Shown: positions 31,784-42,149 of the stretch, in pieces
How positions within the stretch are numbered: position 1 is the stretch's first letter
Layout: each line of letters starts with the position of its first letter
Assembly (NCBI RefSeq): GCF_021398735.1
Contig: NZ_CP090349.1
Location: forward strand, 5,227,001 to 5,291,000
Direction: 5' to 3'
Source: Methylobacterium oryzae
GTDB taxonomy: Bacteria; Pseudomonadota; Alphaproteobacteria; Rhizobiales; Beijerinckiaceae
Length of the DNA stretch: 64,000 nucleotides
Notes under the pieces: generated by a model
Seen by the model: the letters and a program-made list of their open reading frames with translations, nothing else
Told to the model about the DNA's origin: nothing
Database searches by the model: none
Made by a program: the position numbers and the translations under genes

Positions 31784-32103
31784 GGATCCTGTTCGTCTGC
31801 GGCCGGGCGCGTGCCCGCAGCCCGACCGCGGAACAGATCTTCGCGCGGCTGCCCGGCATCGAGACCGCCAGCGCGGGGGTGTCACCCGACGCCGACGAGC
31901 CGGTGGACGCCGATCATCTCGCCTGGGCGGAGATCGTCGTCGTCATGGAGCGCGCGCACCGGCGCAAGCTGATGCGCCGCTTCGGGGCCGCCCTGCGCGG
32001 GACCCGCCTCGTCTGCCTCGACATCCCCGACGTGCACGACTTCATGGCGCCGGCGCTGGTGGCGCTGCTCGACGCGCGCGCCGGCCGCTTCCTGCCGCGC
32101 TGA
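31780..32103 (+). CDS. Small predicted protein-tyrosine phosphatase (COG4551-like)
   Basis: 107 residues; its GTG overlaps the exporter's stop codon (GTGA), so the two are coupled. The CX5R phosphatase loop is at the N-terminus (RILFVCGRARARSPTAEQIF) and an acidic loop CLDIPDVHDFM near residue 87 could supply the general acid. It is shorter than classic low-molecular-weight phosphatases (~150 residues) but matches the length of the small predicted family. The target is unknown; regulation of the exporter or of a polysaccharide tyrosine kinase is possible. Confidence 0.82.
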   Translation: MRILFVCGRARARSPTAEQIFARLPGIETASAGVSPDADEPVDADHLAWAEIVVVMERAHRRKLMRRFGAALRGTRLVCLDIPDVHDFMAPALVALLDARAGRFLPR

Positions 32104-32263
32104 GACCCGCCGCGCCGACACCCGCCACGCCCGGCGGCGCATTGCCGTTCTTTAATCTTCCGGTCATGCGACCAAATGGCGGCCGATCTATTATCTGAAC
32201 ACGGAATGAATGAGGCCAATGCAGATGAAGGCCTTATCTCCGGCACTAGAGGGAGATATTACT

Positions 32264-33061
32264 ATGTCCTATCGCAAATCTATGGCTGCGGCTCTCGTGC
32301 TCACCACAATCCTCGGTGGAACCGCCTACGCGGCGGAGCAGGCCGCCCAGACCAACGGCACGCAGATCAGCGCGAGCCAGGCGGCGGTCGACAAGGATGT
32401 CGGCAAGCTCTCGAAGGACGGCGCACAGGGCTTCAGGGATCTTCAGCTCACCCGCCTCGCGATCTTCGAGGCCAATCCCGGCCAGGCCAAGGACATGATC
32501 GCCAAGGCGCAGGCCGCCTTCGCCAAGGCCAAGACCGACGACGCGGTCTTCACCAAGGCCGAGGCCGACCTCAAGTCGCCGGCCGACATGGCCGCCCACA
32601 AGGCGACTGCGCCGAGCGCCAAGGCCGACACTAAGGCCGATACCAAGACGGCCTCCAAGGAGCAGGTGGCCTGGGTCCCGGTCGACGCGCAGCTGACCCT
32701 CGGCGACGACTTCGTGGCCACGCCCGCCAAGGCCTCCGCGGTGACCGAGGCGAACAAGAACCTCGCTCAGGGCGACCAGAAGGGGGCCCTGGAGAAGCTC
32801 AAGCTCGCCCATGTCGACGTCAACTTCACCATGGCGGTCCTGCCCCTGAACAAGACCATCACCGACGTCGATCAGGCCGCGACGCTGATCAATCAGGGCA
32901 AGTATTACGAGGCCAACGCCGCCCTGAAGTCGGCCCAGGACAACATGCGCTTCGACGTGATCGACGCGATCGCGGTGCCCCAGAAGGCGGCCGCCGCGAC
33001 GGCCGACAAGGGCGCGCCGCAGGCCACCGGCACGACGGCGGGTGCCAAGACCAGCAAGTGA
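32264..33061 (+). CDS. YfdX family exported protein
   Basis: 265 residues from ATG 32264 with AGGGAGA upstream. A signal peptide (MSYRKSMAAALVLTTILGGTAYAA) precedes a Lys/Ala-rich helical protein. The YfdX family is recognised from DVGKLSKDGAQGFRDLQLTRLAIFEANP, VAWVPVDAQLTLGDDF and LINQGKYYEANAALKSAQDNMRFDVIDA. An insert with short KADT repeats (about residues 123-136) makes it longer than the E. coli homologue. YfdX is linked to acid or multidrug stress in enterics, with no known enzymatic activity; a periplasmic chaperone-like role is a suggestion only. Confidence 0.92.
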   Translation: MSYRKSMAAALVLTTILGGTAYAAEQAAQTNGTQISASQAAVDKDVGKLSKDGAQGFRDLQLTRLAIFEANPGQAKDMIAKAQAAFAKAKTDDAVFTKAEADLKSPADMAAHKATAPSAKADTKADTKTASKEQVAWVPVDAQLTLGDDFVATPAKASAVTEANKNLAQGDQKGALEKLKLAHVDVNFTMAVLPLNKTITDVDQAATLINQGKYYEANAALKSAQDNMRFDVIDAIAVPQKAAAATADKGAPQATGTTAGAKTSK

Positions 33062-33133
33062 CCGAACGCCGACGACGGCCGCGCCTGACGGATCTCGGGC
33101 GCGGCCCGGTCGGCGCACAGGAGGGAGGGTCGC

Positions 33134-33487
33134 GTGCGGCGATTCTGGATCTCGACCATCCTGGGACTCGAACTGCTCCTCGGCGGGACCCTGGCGGCCT
33201 CCGCCCGGACGGCGGGGGTTCCGGACTTCAACATCCGGGCGATCTGCGCGCCGGAGCACCGGGCGGGATCGACCGCCGTCGACCGGGCGAGCTACCGCGG
33301 CTGCCTGTCCGACGAGGCCGCCGCCCGGCGCACCCTGATCAAGCGCTGGGCGACGTTCGACGTGGCGGAGCGCCGGACCTGCGCGACGGAGAGCCAGATC
33401 GGCGGAGCGCCGTCCTACGTGGCGATGCTGACCTGCGTGCAGCTCGGAAGCGACGCCCTGCCGATCAACCCGTCGGGCCAGCCCTGA
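33134..33487 (+). CDS. Small exported Cys-containing hypothetical protein
   Basis: 117 residues from GTG 33134 with a very strong AGGAGGGAGG site 5 nt upstream. The signal peptide is MRRFWISTILGLELLLGGTLAASA. The mature part contains four cysteines (IRAICAPEHR, YRGCLSDEAA, ERRTCATESQ, MLTCVQLG), enough for two disulfides. I do not recognise a family; the pattern of CAPEH, then CLxDE, then a C-terminal Cys pair resembles small secreted Rhizobiales proteins of unknown role. It lies 72 bp after yfdX in the same direction. Confidence 0.78.
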   Translation: MRRFWISTILGLELLLGGTLAASARTAGVPDFNIRAICAPEHRAGSTAVDRASYRGCLSDEAAARRTLIKRWATFDVAERRTCATESQIGGAPSYVAMLTCVQLGSDALPINPSGQP

Positions 33488-33535
33488 GACGAGACCATCC
33501 GCGCGACGGATCGCACGCCCGTGATCCGCGCATGA

Positions 33536-33561
33536 GGAACCGGCGGCATCGCCAAGACGTC
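33536..33561 (+). promoter_or_regulatory. Candidate EcfG (general stress sigma) promoter
   Basis: GGAAC at 33536-33540 and CGTC at 33558-33561 are separated by 17 nt, close to the GGAAC-N16/17-CGTT consensus of alphaproteobacterial EcfG promoters; the last base differs. The start codon lies 30 nt downstream. Confidence 0.45.
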
Positions 33562-33591
33562 CTGCAATATCGATTGAGTGGAGGAGGCATC

Positions 33592-33795
33592 ATGTTCAAG
33601 ACTACGGCGCGCGCTGCTCTTTGCCTGGCCTGTCTCTGGTCGGTCACGCCGGCCCTGGCGGCCCCGAAGGAGATGCCTCAGGGCAAGCGTGACGAGATGT
33701 CGATGAAGGACACCAAGCACGAAGTGGTGATGCAACGGAAGGAGAATAAGGAAGCCAACAAGAACGTCGACAGCCTCATCACGAACCGCAAGTGA
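33592..33795 (+). CDS. Very small exported charged protein
   Basis: 67 residues with a strong GGAGGAGG site 5 nt before ATG. A signal peptide (MFKTTARAALCLACLWSVTPALA) is followed by a 44-residue mature peptide rich in Lys, Glu, Asp and Met (KEMPQGKRDEMSMKDTKHEVV...). The composition suggests an unstructured or single-helix periplasmic peptide. No family is recognised. A candidate EcfG-type promoter lies just upstream, which would place it in the general stress response. Confidence 0.72.
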   Translation: MFKTTARAALCLACLWSVTPALAAPKEMPQGKRDEMSMKDTKHEVVMQRKENKEANKNVDSLITNRK

Positions 33796-34023
33796 GCGCG
33801 CGCGCCGACGACTGATCGATCGTACGTCCGAGAGGGGTGCCGGACGCGGCGCCCCTCTCCCGGCGGTCCCGGGCCCGGCCCGGGGCCGTAAGCGCGCGTC
33901 GCCCCGTCACCGTGGGACCCGCGCAGTCTCCGCGTGGTCGGGGACCGGACAATGGCTTAGGAACGGGGTCCGGGCGCGCGACGCCGCCGCAGGAGCCACC
34001 GCCATGCCGGGTCGGACACCGCC

Positions 34024-35487
34024 GTGACGGCCTACAGCCTGCGCGCCCGGCTGCTCGCGCTCTGGGTCCTGCTGGTCGCCTCCGCGGCCGCCACCGCCTA
34101 CCTGATGCTCGGCGTCTACGATCAGTCGACGGGCGTCCAGGTGGCGCAGGCCGATCTCGCGGTCGGGCGGGCCTGCCGCGAGATCATCGACCGGTACGCC
34201 GCTCTGGTCCGAGCCCGCGGCCCGAGGATCGCGGAGGCCGATCTCGTCGGCACCGTGTCGGCCGCGCTGACGCGCTTCCCGGGGATCGAGGGCGGGATCT
34301 GGAGCACCGCGCGCGGGTCGGTGGCTTACGCCTATCCGACCTACGAGGGATCCGGGCCGAAGACCGACTTTCCGGCGGCCGAGCGCGACGCCATCGCGGC
34401 GCTGAACGCGCAGGCTCTGCGGGTCGACCACGCGGCCTCGGAGCGGCGGCCGAGCCGGACCCAGGTTCTCATGCTCCAGGCCTGCCCGCTGCACGGGCCG
34501 GAGGCCGGCCTGACCGCGTGGTCGATGACGCGCGCGCACGTGAACGACGGCCCCACCTACACGCGCTTCCTCGCGGGCCTGGGCTTCCTCGCCGCCACGG
34601 TACTCGGATCGGCCGCGTTCCTGAGCTGGTTCCTGTACGGGTTCTCGGGGCGGATCGCCCGGCTCGAGGCCGCGCTCGCCGCGCCGCGTCCGGACGGCCA
34701 GGACCTGCCCCATCTCGACCGCACCGGCGAGCACGAGCTCGACCGGCTGGTCGACGCCCTCAACGCCGCCGGCGGGCGGCTGCGGGAGGCCCAGGCCCGG
34801 ATCGTGGCGACCGAGCGCCTCGCCGCCGTCGGCCGTCTGGCGGCGAGCATCGCCCACGAGATCCGCAATCCCATCGCGGCGATGCGGCTGAAGGCCGAGA
34901 ACGCCCTCGTCAGCGGTGATCCGCAGCGCGCCGCCGTCGCCCTCGAGACCGTTCTCGGCCAGATCGCCCGGGTCGACACGCTGCTGCGCGACCTCCTCAA
35001 CCTGACGCAGGCGCGGCCGCTCAATCGGATGCCCACACCCGTGGCACCGCTCCTGGCCGAGTGCGCGGGCCTGCACGAGGACCTGGCGCGCGCGCGCGCG
35101 GTCCGGATCGCGGTCGAGGCCGACGGGCTGCCCGCCGCGGACCACCCGCATCTCGACCGGGCGCAGGTCGCCCGCGCCGTCGACAACCTGCTGCTGAACG
35201 CCCTGCAACACGCGCCGCCGGGCGGGCGGGTCCGCCTCGGCGCCGAGCGCGTGACGGTCGACGGCGCGCTGCGGCTGCGCCTCAGCGTCGCCGACACCGG
35301 CGGCGGGGTCGACCCGGCGATCCGCGCCAGCCTGTTCGAGCCCTTCGTCACCGGCCGGCCCGACGGGACCGGTCTGGGGCTCGCGATCGTGCGCGAGATC
35401 GCCGTAGCGCATCGGGGCGAGGCGAGGCTGGTCGAGGGCGCGCCGGAGACCACCTTTGTCCTGGATCTGCCATGGCAACCATCCTGA
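34024..35487 (+). CDS. NtrB-like membrane sensor histidine kinase
   Basis: 487 residues from GTG 34024. There are two membrane helices (about 9-30 and 180-205) around a ~150-residue periplasmic sensor region (QADLAVGRACREIIDRYAALV onward). Next come a short linker, the HisKA phospho-site AASIAHEIRNPIAAMRLKAENAL and a HATPase domain (VDNLLLNALQHAP, VADTGGGVD, GTGLGLAIVREI). It should phosphorylate the regulator whose gene overlaps its 3' end by 16 bp. The signal is unknown. The neighbouring MFS transporter may be the regulated function. Confidence 0.92.
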   Translation: MTAYSLRARLLALWVLLVASAAATAYLMLGVYDQSTGVQVAQADLAVGRACREIIDRYAALVRARGPRIAEADLVGTVSAALTRFPGIEGGIWSTARGSVAYAYPTYEGSGPKTDFPAAERDAIAALNAQALRVDHAASERRPSRTQVLMLQACPLHGPEAGLTAWSMTRAHVNDGPTYTRFLAGLGFLAATVLGSAAFLSWFLYGFSGRIARLEAALAAPRPDGQDLPHLDRTGEHELDRLVDALNAAGGRLREAQARIVATERLAAVGRLAASIAHEIRNPIAAMRLKAENALVSGDPQRAAVALETVLGQIARVDTLLRDLLNLTQARPLNRMPTPVAPLLAECAGLHEDLARARAVRIAVEADGLPAADHPHLDRAQVARAVDNLLLNALQHAPPGGRVRLGAERVTVDGALRLRLSVADTGGGVDPAIRASLFEPFVTGRPDGTGLGLAIVREIAVAHRGEARLVEGAPETTFVLDLPWQPS

Positions 35488-36872
35488 TCGTCGACGACGA
35501 CAGAGCCCTGCGCGACGGGCTCGCCGAGACGGTGACCGATCTCGGGCACACCGCGCTCCCGGTCGCCTCCGGGTCGGAGGCGCTGGCGCGGCTGGGCGAG
35601 GGTCCGGTGGCGGCGGTGCTCCTCGACCTGCGCATGCCCGGAGACCTCGACGGCATGGCCACGCTGGAACGGATCCGGGCCCTGCCGGAGCCGCCGCCCG
35701 TGACGGTCCTGACGGCCTTCGCGAGCCCGGCCAACACGATCGAGGCGATGCGCCTCGGGGCGCACGACCACCTGACCAAGCCGATCGGCCGGGCCGACCT
35801 CGCCGCCGTCCTCGACGCGATGCTGCGCGATGCCCGCTCCGATCCCGTCGGCGCTGCCCCGCCGCCGGACCACCCGGTCCTGATCGGGTCGAGCGCGGGC
35901 ATGCGGAAGGTCCAGAAGACCATCGGTCTCGTCGCCGACAACGCGTCCACGATCCTGGTCCAGGGCGAGACCGGCACAGGCAAGGAGGAGGTCGCCCGGG
36001 CCCTGCACGCCTTCTCGCGGCGGCGCGCGCGGCCGTTCGTCCCGGTCAACTGCGCGGCGATCCCGGCCGAGGCTCTGGAGAGCGAGCTGTTCGGCCATGT
36101 CCGGGGCGCCTTCGCGGTCGCGACCGCCGACCGCGCGGGCGCCTTCCACGAGGCCCAGGGCGGCACCCTGTTCCTGGACGAGATCGGCGACATGCCGGCG
36201 GCGATGCAGGCGAAGATCCTGCGGGTGATCCAGGACGGCGTCGTGACCCCGCTGGGGGGCCGGCCTGCCCGGGTCGATGTCCGCCTCGTGGCGGCGACGC
36301 ATCGCGACCTGCCGGCGCTCGTCGCCGCGGGCGGGTTCCGCGCCGACCTGTACTACCGTCTGAACGTCGTTCCGATCACCCTGCCGCCCCTGCGCGAGCG
36401 CCTGGCCGACATCGTGCCGCTCGCCGAGCACTTCCTGGTCCCTTCGGGCAAGCGCCTGAGCGGTGGGGCCGCCTCGCGCCTGCTCGCCTACGAGTGGCCC
36501 GGCAATGTCCGCGAGCTGCGCAACGTCGTGGAGCGCTCCGCCATGCTGGTGCGCGGCGGCGTGATCGCGGCCGAGGCCATCGATCTGCCGGCCGCGCGAC
36601 TCGACCGCCGCGGCGAGGACGGCGCGGCCGACTGGCTCGCCGGCGACCTGCCCGGGGCCGTGGCTCGCCTGGAGCGGACCATGATCGCGGCCGCGCTCCG
36701 CGAGGCCGACGGCAACCGCGCCCGGGCCGCCCGCCGGCTCGGCATCCAGCGGCAGCTCCTCTACGCCAAGATCGAGCGCTACGGCCTCGGCGCGCCGGGC
36801 ACCGATCTGTCGGAAGAGACGACAGACGCTGTCGGGAATTCCGACGCTTCGGCCGGCACCGACACGGCCTGA
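35472..36872 (+). CDS. NtrC-like AAA+ response regulator with degenerate GAFTGA loop
   Basis: 466 residues from ATG 35472. The receiver domain (about 1-120) has ILIVDDDRALRDGL, phospho-site VLLDLRMPG and HLTKPIG. The AAA+ domain (about 138-370) has Walker A VQGETGTGKEEVARA, Walker B GGTLFLDEIGDMP and the arginine region RADLYYRLNVVP. A Fis-type HTH ends the protein (GNRARAARRLGIQRQLLYAKI). At the sigma-54 contact loop the sequence is FGHVRGAFAVATADRAG, so GAFTGA is GAFAVA; both the critical Thr and Gly are replaced. It may therefore act without sigma-54. The gene overlaps its kinase gene. Confidence 0.93.
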   Translation: MATILIVDDDRALRDGLAETVTDLGHTALPVASGSEALARLGEGPVAAVLLDLRMPGDLDGMATLERIRALPEPPPVTVLTAFASPANTIEAMRLGAHDHLTKPIGRADLAAVLDAMLRDARSDPVGAAPPPDHPVLIGSSAGMRKVQKTIGLVADNASTILVQGETGTGKEEVARALHAFSRRRARPFVPVNCAAIPAEALESELFGHVRGAFAVATADRAGAFHEAQGGTLFLDEIGDMPAAMQAKILRVIQDGVVTPLGGRPARVDVRLVAATHRDLPALVAAGGFRADLYYRLNVVPITLPPLRERLADIVPLAEHFLVPSGKRLSGGAASRLLAYEWPGNVRELRNVVERSAMLVRGGVIAAEAIDLPAARLDRRGEDGAADWLAGDLPGAVARLERTMIAAALREADGNRARAARRLGIQRQLLYAKIERYGLGAPGTDLSEETTDAVGNSDASAGTDTA

Positions 36873-37020
36873 GGCCCGTGCGGGCCGGAGAACCGTTCAC
36901 ATCCCGCATGAGGCCCGCGCCGCGCGGGAACCGATGGCGCGCGCGGGCGTCGAGCCCCGCATGCGACGGTACGGCTTGGATCGGGGCCGCGCCGTCCGTC
37001 GGTCGGGGGATCGCGGCAGG

Positions 37021-38340
37021 ATGAACAGCATCGAGACGGGCGCCCGCGGCGCCGGCGGCCGGACACCCTCGGCCAAGGCCCTGCGCGGCCTCGACGCGCT
37101 CAACTTCTTCCTCGCCGACGTGCGCGACGGCCTCGGCCCCTACCTCGCCATCTACCTGATCGCCGTGCGCGGCCCCGACCAGGGCTGGAACGAGGCCACG
37201 ACCGGCCTCGTGATGACCATCGCGGGCATCCTCGGCCTCGTGGCGCAGACGCCCGCCGGCGCGCTGATCGACGCCACCAACCACAAGCGCGCGGTGGTGA
37301 TCGGCGGCGCCATCGCGGTGACGGCCAGCTGCCTCGTCCTGCCGTTCATCACGAACTTCTACCTCGTCACCGCCACCCAATCGATCGCCCACGTCGCCGG
37401 GACGATCTTCCCGCCGGCGCTGGCCGCGATCACGCTCGGCCTCGTCGGGCCGAAGATGTTCGCCAAGCGGATCGGCCGGAACGAGGGCTTCAACCACGCC
37501 GGCAACGCGGTCTCCGCCGCCCTGGCGGGCGGGCTCGCCTACTTCTTCGGGCCGGTGGTCGTGTTCTGGCTGATGGGCATCCTGGCGGCGCTGTCGATCG
37601 GCGCCATGCTGATGGTGCCGGCCGACGCCATCGACAACGACCTCGCCCGCGGCATGACCGAGGCGGAGGAGCAGGCGCAGGAGAAGCCCTCCGGCCTCGC
37701 CACCCTGCTACAGAACCGGGCGCTGCTGATCTTCGCGGTGCTCTGCGCGATCTTCCACCTCGCCAACGCGGCGATGCTGACCTCGGTGGGCCAGCTCCTG
37801 ACGCACATCTCGGGCAAGGACCACGCGACCTCGCTGATCGCGGTCTGCATCGTGGCGGCGCAGTGCGTGATGGTGCCGGTGGCGATCTTCGTGGGCGCGA
37901 AGGCCGACGTGATCGGCCGCAAGCCGATCTTCCTCACCGCCTTCGGCATCCTGGCGCTGCGCGGCGTCCTGTACACGCTGTCGGACAACCCGTTCTGGCT
38001 GGTGGGCGTCCAGCTCCTCGACGGCATCGGGGCCGGCGTCTACGGCGCGCTGTTCCCGATCGTCGTCGCCGACCTGACCCACGGCGGCGGCCGGTTCAAC
38101 GCGGCCCAGGGCGCCGTGGCGACGGCCCAGGGGATCGGCGCCTCCCTGAGCGCGACGCTGGCCGGCGTGATCATCGTGTCGGCGGGTTACTCCACCGCCT
38201 TCCTGGCGCTGGCGGCCATCGCGGCGCTCGGCTTCGTCCTCTACTTCGCGCTGATGCCAGAGACCCGCGAGGCGGTGCGCGCGGGCAGCGAGCCCGAGAG
38301 CGGCGCCGGCATGCCGCCGGCCGTGCCGGCGAGCGCCTGA
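37021..38340 (+). CDS. MFS transporter
   Basis: 439 residues from ATG 37021 (GGCAGG 0-6 nt upstream; an ATG at 36934 is also in frame but gives a non-conserved-looking Arg-rich N-terminus). Twelve membrane helices are predicted. Landmarks are ALRGLDALNFFLADVRDGLGPYLAIYL, GLVAQTPAGALIDATNHKRAVV (MFS loop 2-3), GFNHAGNAVSAALAGGLAYFFG and IFVGAKADVIGRKPIFLTAFG in the second half. The substrate is unknown. It lies 148 bp after the two-component genes in the same direction and could be their target. A short GGCCCG-TG-CGGGCC hairpin lies between. Confidence 0.88.
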   Translation: MNSIETGARGAGGRTPSAKALRGLDALNFFLADVRDGLGPYLAIYLIAVRGPDQGWNEATTGLVMTIAGILGLVAQTPAGALIDATNHKRAVVIGGAIAVTASCLVLPFITNFYLVTATQSIAHVAGTIFPPALAAITLGLVGPKMFAKRIGRNEGFNHAGNAVSAALAGGLAYFFGPVVVFWLMGILAALSIGAMLMVPADAIDNDLARGMTEAEEQAQEKPSGLATLLQNRALLIFAVLCAIFHLANAAMLTSVGQLLTHISGKDHATSLIAVCIVAAQCVMVPVAIFVGAKADVIGRKPIFLTAFGILALRGVLYTLSDNPFWLVGVQLLDGIGAGVYGALFPIVVADLTHGGGRFNAAQGAVATAQGIGASLSATLAGVIIVSAGYSTAFLALAAIAALGFVLYFALMPETREAVRAGSEPESGAGMPPAVPASA

Positions 38341-38368
38341 GCGCCGCGATCGGATCCGGAGGCCGGGC

Positions 38369-38611
38369 TCAGGACGCGGCGGCCAGCTCCGGCACGACTT
38401 CGCCCGGCACGACTTCGCCTGACCCGAGTTGGCCCGGCACGGTCGCCTCCGGCGGGGCCTTCCGCGAGACGTAGTAGATGTCGACGGCGCGCCAGAACGC
38501 GCCCTGCTCCTCCGTCGAGCGGCGCGCGAGGGAGGTCTCGAGGATCGACATCGCGGCCCGCGCGGGCTCGCTCCGCTCGAGTTCCTCGAGCAGGCCGGCG
38601 AGATGCAGCAT
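38369..38611 (-). CDS. Hypothetical small protein with tandem C-terminal repeat
   Basis: 80 residues from ATG 38611, preferred because GGAG lies 9 nt upstream; ATG 38644 would add 11 residues. The body is predicted helical (MLHLAGLLEELERSEPARAAMSILETSLARRSTE...). Near the end a 15 bp direct repeat encodes GEVVPGEVVPE. I do not recognise a family. It is convergent with the MFS gene and diverges from asparaginase; coding character is acceptable but it may not be expressed. Confidence 0.6.
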   Translation of the reverse strand: MLHLAGLLEELERSEPARAAMSILETSLARRSTEEQGAFWRAVDIYYVSRKAPPEATVPGQLGSGEVVPGEVVPELAAAS

Positions 38612-38664
38612 GGGATCTATCTCCGAGCGGACAGCAACCTCCATCAACGCCCGAGCTTGCGTAA

Positions 38665-39903
<1,239 letters not shown>

Positions 39904-40300
39904 GGCCAGGGACGTGCTGGGTCTCTGAGGTTCGACCCCATCCTGCAGCATGCCTCGAACGAGCGCTTCGAGGCGTGGCGACGTCGGGCGTCCGGGCAAA
40001 GGCGGGCGGTCACCGTCTTTGCGGGCGCGGCGAAGCACTCCAGGGTCGCGCTGCCCTGGGTCACTTCGCTCCGCTCGTGATGACGATGCGGGCGGCATCG
40101 GTCGAACGCGACAGCGACCGCGGCCTCGGACTTGGGGTTTCCTGAGCCGGCGGGCAGACCTCATGTCAGCGTCGGCGCCCGCCCCGGGTTACATCCCGCG
40201 GCGCACTCCTTAGATACCGGCCACCGACGCGGGCGCGCGGCCGATCCCGACTCGCGGCCTCGGCCGCGCGCCCGTCGGCACCGAGCCTGGAGGAACGAGC
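39904..40300. other. Intergenic region holding a palindromic repeat and the edd promoter
   Basis: 397 bp between asparaginase and edd. Its middle is the palindromic repeat described separately at 40014-40085. The last ~200 bp before edd are GC-rich; AGGA (about 9 nt before ATG 40301) serves as the ribosome site. No small gene or clear promoter motif is seen. Confidence 0.45.
40014..40085. repeat. Dispersed palindromic repeat, copy 2 (short form)
   Basis: The arms read CGAAGCACTCCAGGGTCGCG and CCCTGGGTCACTTCGCTCCG; the central part is reduced compared with the other copies. Unlike the others it lies between two genes in the same direction (asparaginase and edd). Confidence 0.8.
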
Positions 40301-42127
40301 ATGACCGAGCTTCATCCCGAGGTCGCGGCGGTCACCGAGCGCGTCGTGGCGCGCTCCCGCGAGACCCGGCGCGCCTATCTCGACCTGATCGCCCGCGAGC
40401 GCGAGGCGGGGGTCCGGCGCGGGAAGCTCGCCTGCGGCAACCTCGCCCACGGCTTCGCGGCCTCCGGCGAGGACAAGGCGGCGATCCGCGACGAGCGGAC
40501 GGTGATGAACATCGGCATCGTCACCGCCTACAACGACATGCTCTCGGCCCATCAGCCGTACGGGCGCTACCCGGAGCAGATCAAGCTGTTCGCCCGAGAG
40601 CGCGGCGCCACCGCGCAGGTCGCGGGCGGCACGCCGGCCATGTGCGACGGCGTCACGCAGGGGCAGAGCGGCATGGAGCTGTCGCTGTTCTCCCGGGACA
40701 CGATCGCGCTCTCCACCGCGGTCGCGCTGAGCCACGGCATGTTCGACGGCGCGGCGCTGCTCGGCATCTGCGACAAGATCGTGCCGGGCCTGCTGATCGG
40801 GGCGCTCCGCTTCGGCCACCTGCCGACGATCCTGATCCCGGCCGGGCCCATGCCGTCGGGCCTCGCCAACAAGGAGAAGCAGCGGATCCGCCAGCTCTAC
40901 GCCGAGGGCAAGGTCGGCCGGGCGGAGCTGCTCGAATCCGAGTCCGCCTCCTACCACGCGGCCGGGACCTGCACGTTCTACGGCACGGCCAACTCCAACC
41001 AGATGATGATGGACATGATGGGCCTGCACATGCCGGGCTCGTCCTTCATCAACCCCGGCACCAAGCTGCGCCAGGCCGTGACCCGGGCGGCGATCCACCG
41101 GCTCACCGAGATCGGCGGCGCCGGCAACGACTACCGGCCGCTGGGCCTCTGCGTCGACGAGAAGGCGATCGTCAACGCCGCGGTCGGCCTGCTCGCGACG
41201 GGCGGATCCACCAACCACGCGATCCACCTGCCGGCCATCGCGCGCGCGGCCGGCATCGTCATCGACTGGGAGGACATCGACCGCCTGTCCAGCGCCGTGC
41301 CGCTGATCGCCCGCGTCTACCCGAACGGCGCCGGCGACGTGAACCACTTCCACGCCGCGGGCGGCATGAGCTTCGTGATGGCGGCCCTGCTCGACGCGGG
41401 CCTCCTGCACGACGACATCCTGACCGTGTCGGGCCAGACGCTGCGCGACCACGCCCGCGACCCGAAGCTCGACGGCGAAGAGCTGGTCTTCGAGGACGCC
41501 GTGCCGGAGAGCCTGGACGACACGATGCTGCGCCGGCCCGGCAACCCGTTCCAGCCCGACGGCGGCATGCGGCTCGTGAAGGGCAATCTCGGCCGGGCGA
41601 CGTTCAAGACCAGCGCCGTCGAGGAGCATCGCCGCACCATCGAGGCCCCGGCCCGGGTCTTCTCCGACCAGGACGAGGTGCTGAAGGCGTTCAAGGCCGG
41701 TGAGCTGGAGCGCGACGTCGTGGTCGTGGTCCGGTTCCAGGGCCCGAAGGCGAACGGCATGCCGGAGCTCCACAAGCTCACGCCGCCGCTCGGCGTGCTG
41801 CAGGACCGCGGCCACAAGGTCGCCCTGGTGACGGACGGGCGGATGTCGGGCGCGTCCGGCAAGGTGCCGGCCGCCATCCACCTGAGCCCCGAGGCGCTCG
41901 GCGGCGGCCCGATCGGGCGGATCCGCGACGGCGACATCGTCCGCCTCAGCGCGGCCGACGGGCTGCTGGAGGTGCTGGTCGACGAGGCAGAGCTTGCCAC
42001 CCGCCCCGAGGCCGAGGCGCCGGAGCCCGCGCAGGGCACCGGGCGGGAGCTGTTCGCGTTCATGCGTCACGGGGCCGACACGGCGGAGCGGGGCGCCTCC
42101 GCGATGCTCGCCGCCGCCGGCCTCTGA
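40301..42127 (+). CDS. edd: Phosphogluconate dehydratase
   Basis: 608 residues of the IlvD/Edd family. It converts 6-phosphogluconate to 2-keto-3-deoxy-6-phosphogluconate (KDPG) in the Entner-Doudoroff pathway. Iron-sulfur cluster ligands and conserved blocks are present: [79 protein letters not shown], and the C-terminal [23 protein letters not shown]. Length equals that of characterised Edd proteins. The eda gene follows after 22 bp, so the two form an operon. Confidence 0.96.
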   Translation: MTELHPEVAAVTERVVARSRETRRAYLDLIAREREAGVRRGKLACGNLAHGFAASGEDKAAIRDERTVMNIGIVTAYNDMLSAHQPYGRYPEQIKLFARERGATAQVAGGTPAMCDGVTQGQSGMELSLFSRDTIALSTAVALSHGMFDGAALLGICDKIVPGLLIGALRFGHLPTILIPAGPMPSGLANKEKQRIRQLYAEGKVGRAELLESESASYHAAGTCTFYGTANSNQMMMDMMGLHMPGSSFINPGTKLRQAVTRAAIHRLTEIGGAGNDYRPLGLCVDEKAIVNAAVGLLATGGSTNHAIHLPAIARAAGIVIDWEDIDRLSSAVPLIARVYPNGAGDVNHFHAAGGMSFVMAALLDAGLLHDDILTVSGQTLRDHARDPKLDGEELVFEDAVPESLDDTMLRRPGNPFQPDGGMRLVKGNLGRATFKTSAVEEHRRTIEAPARVFSDQDEVLKAFKAGELERDVVVVVRFQGPKANGMPELHKLTPPLGVLQDRGHKVALVTDGRMSGASGKVPAAIHLSPEALGGGPIGRIRDGDIVRLSAADGLLEVLVDEAELATRPEAEAPEPAQGTGRELFAFMRHGADTAERGASAMLAAAGL

Positions 42128-42149
42128 AAGCGAGAGGGAGTTGCCGACC

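Noticed and set aside
38389..38420. 15 bp tandem repeat as a possible CRISPR or VNTR.
   Set aside because: Only two copies with no spacers; it is an in-frame duplication at the end of a small hypothetical gene.
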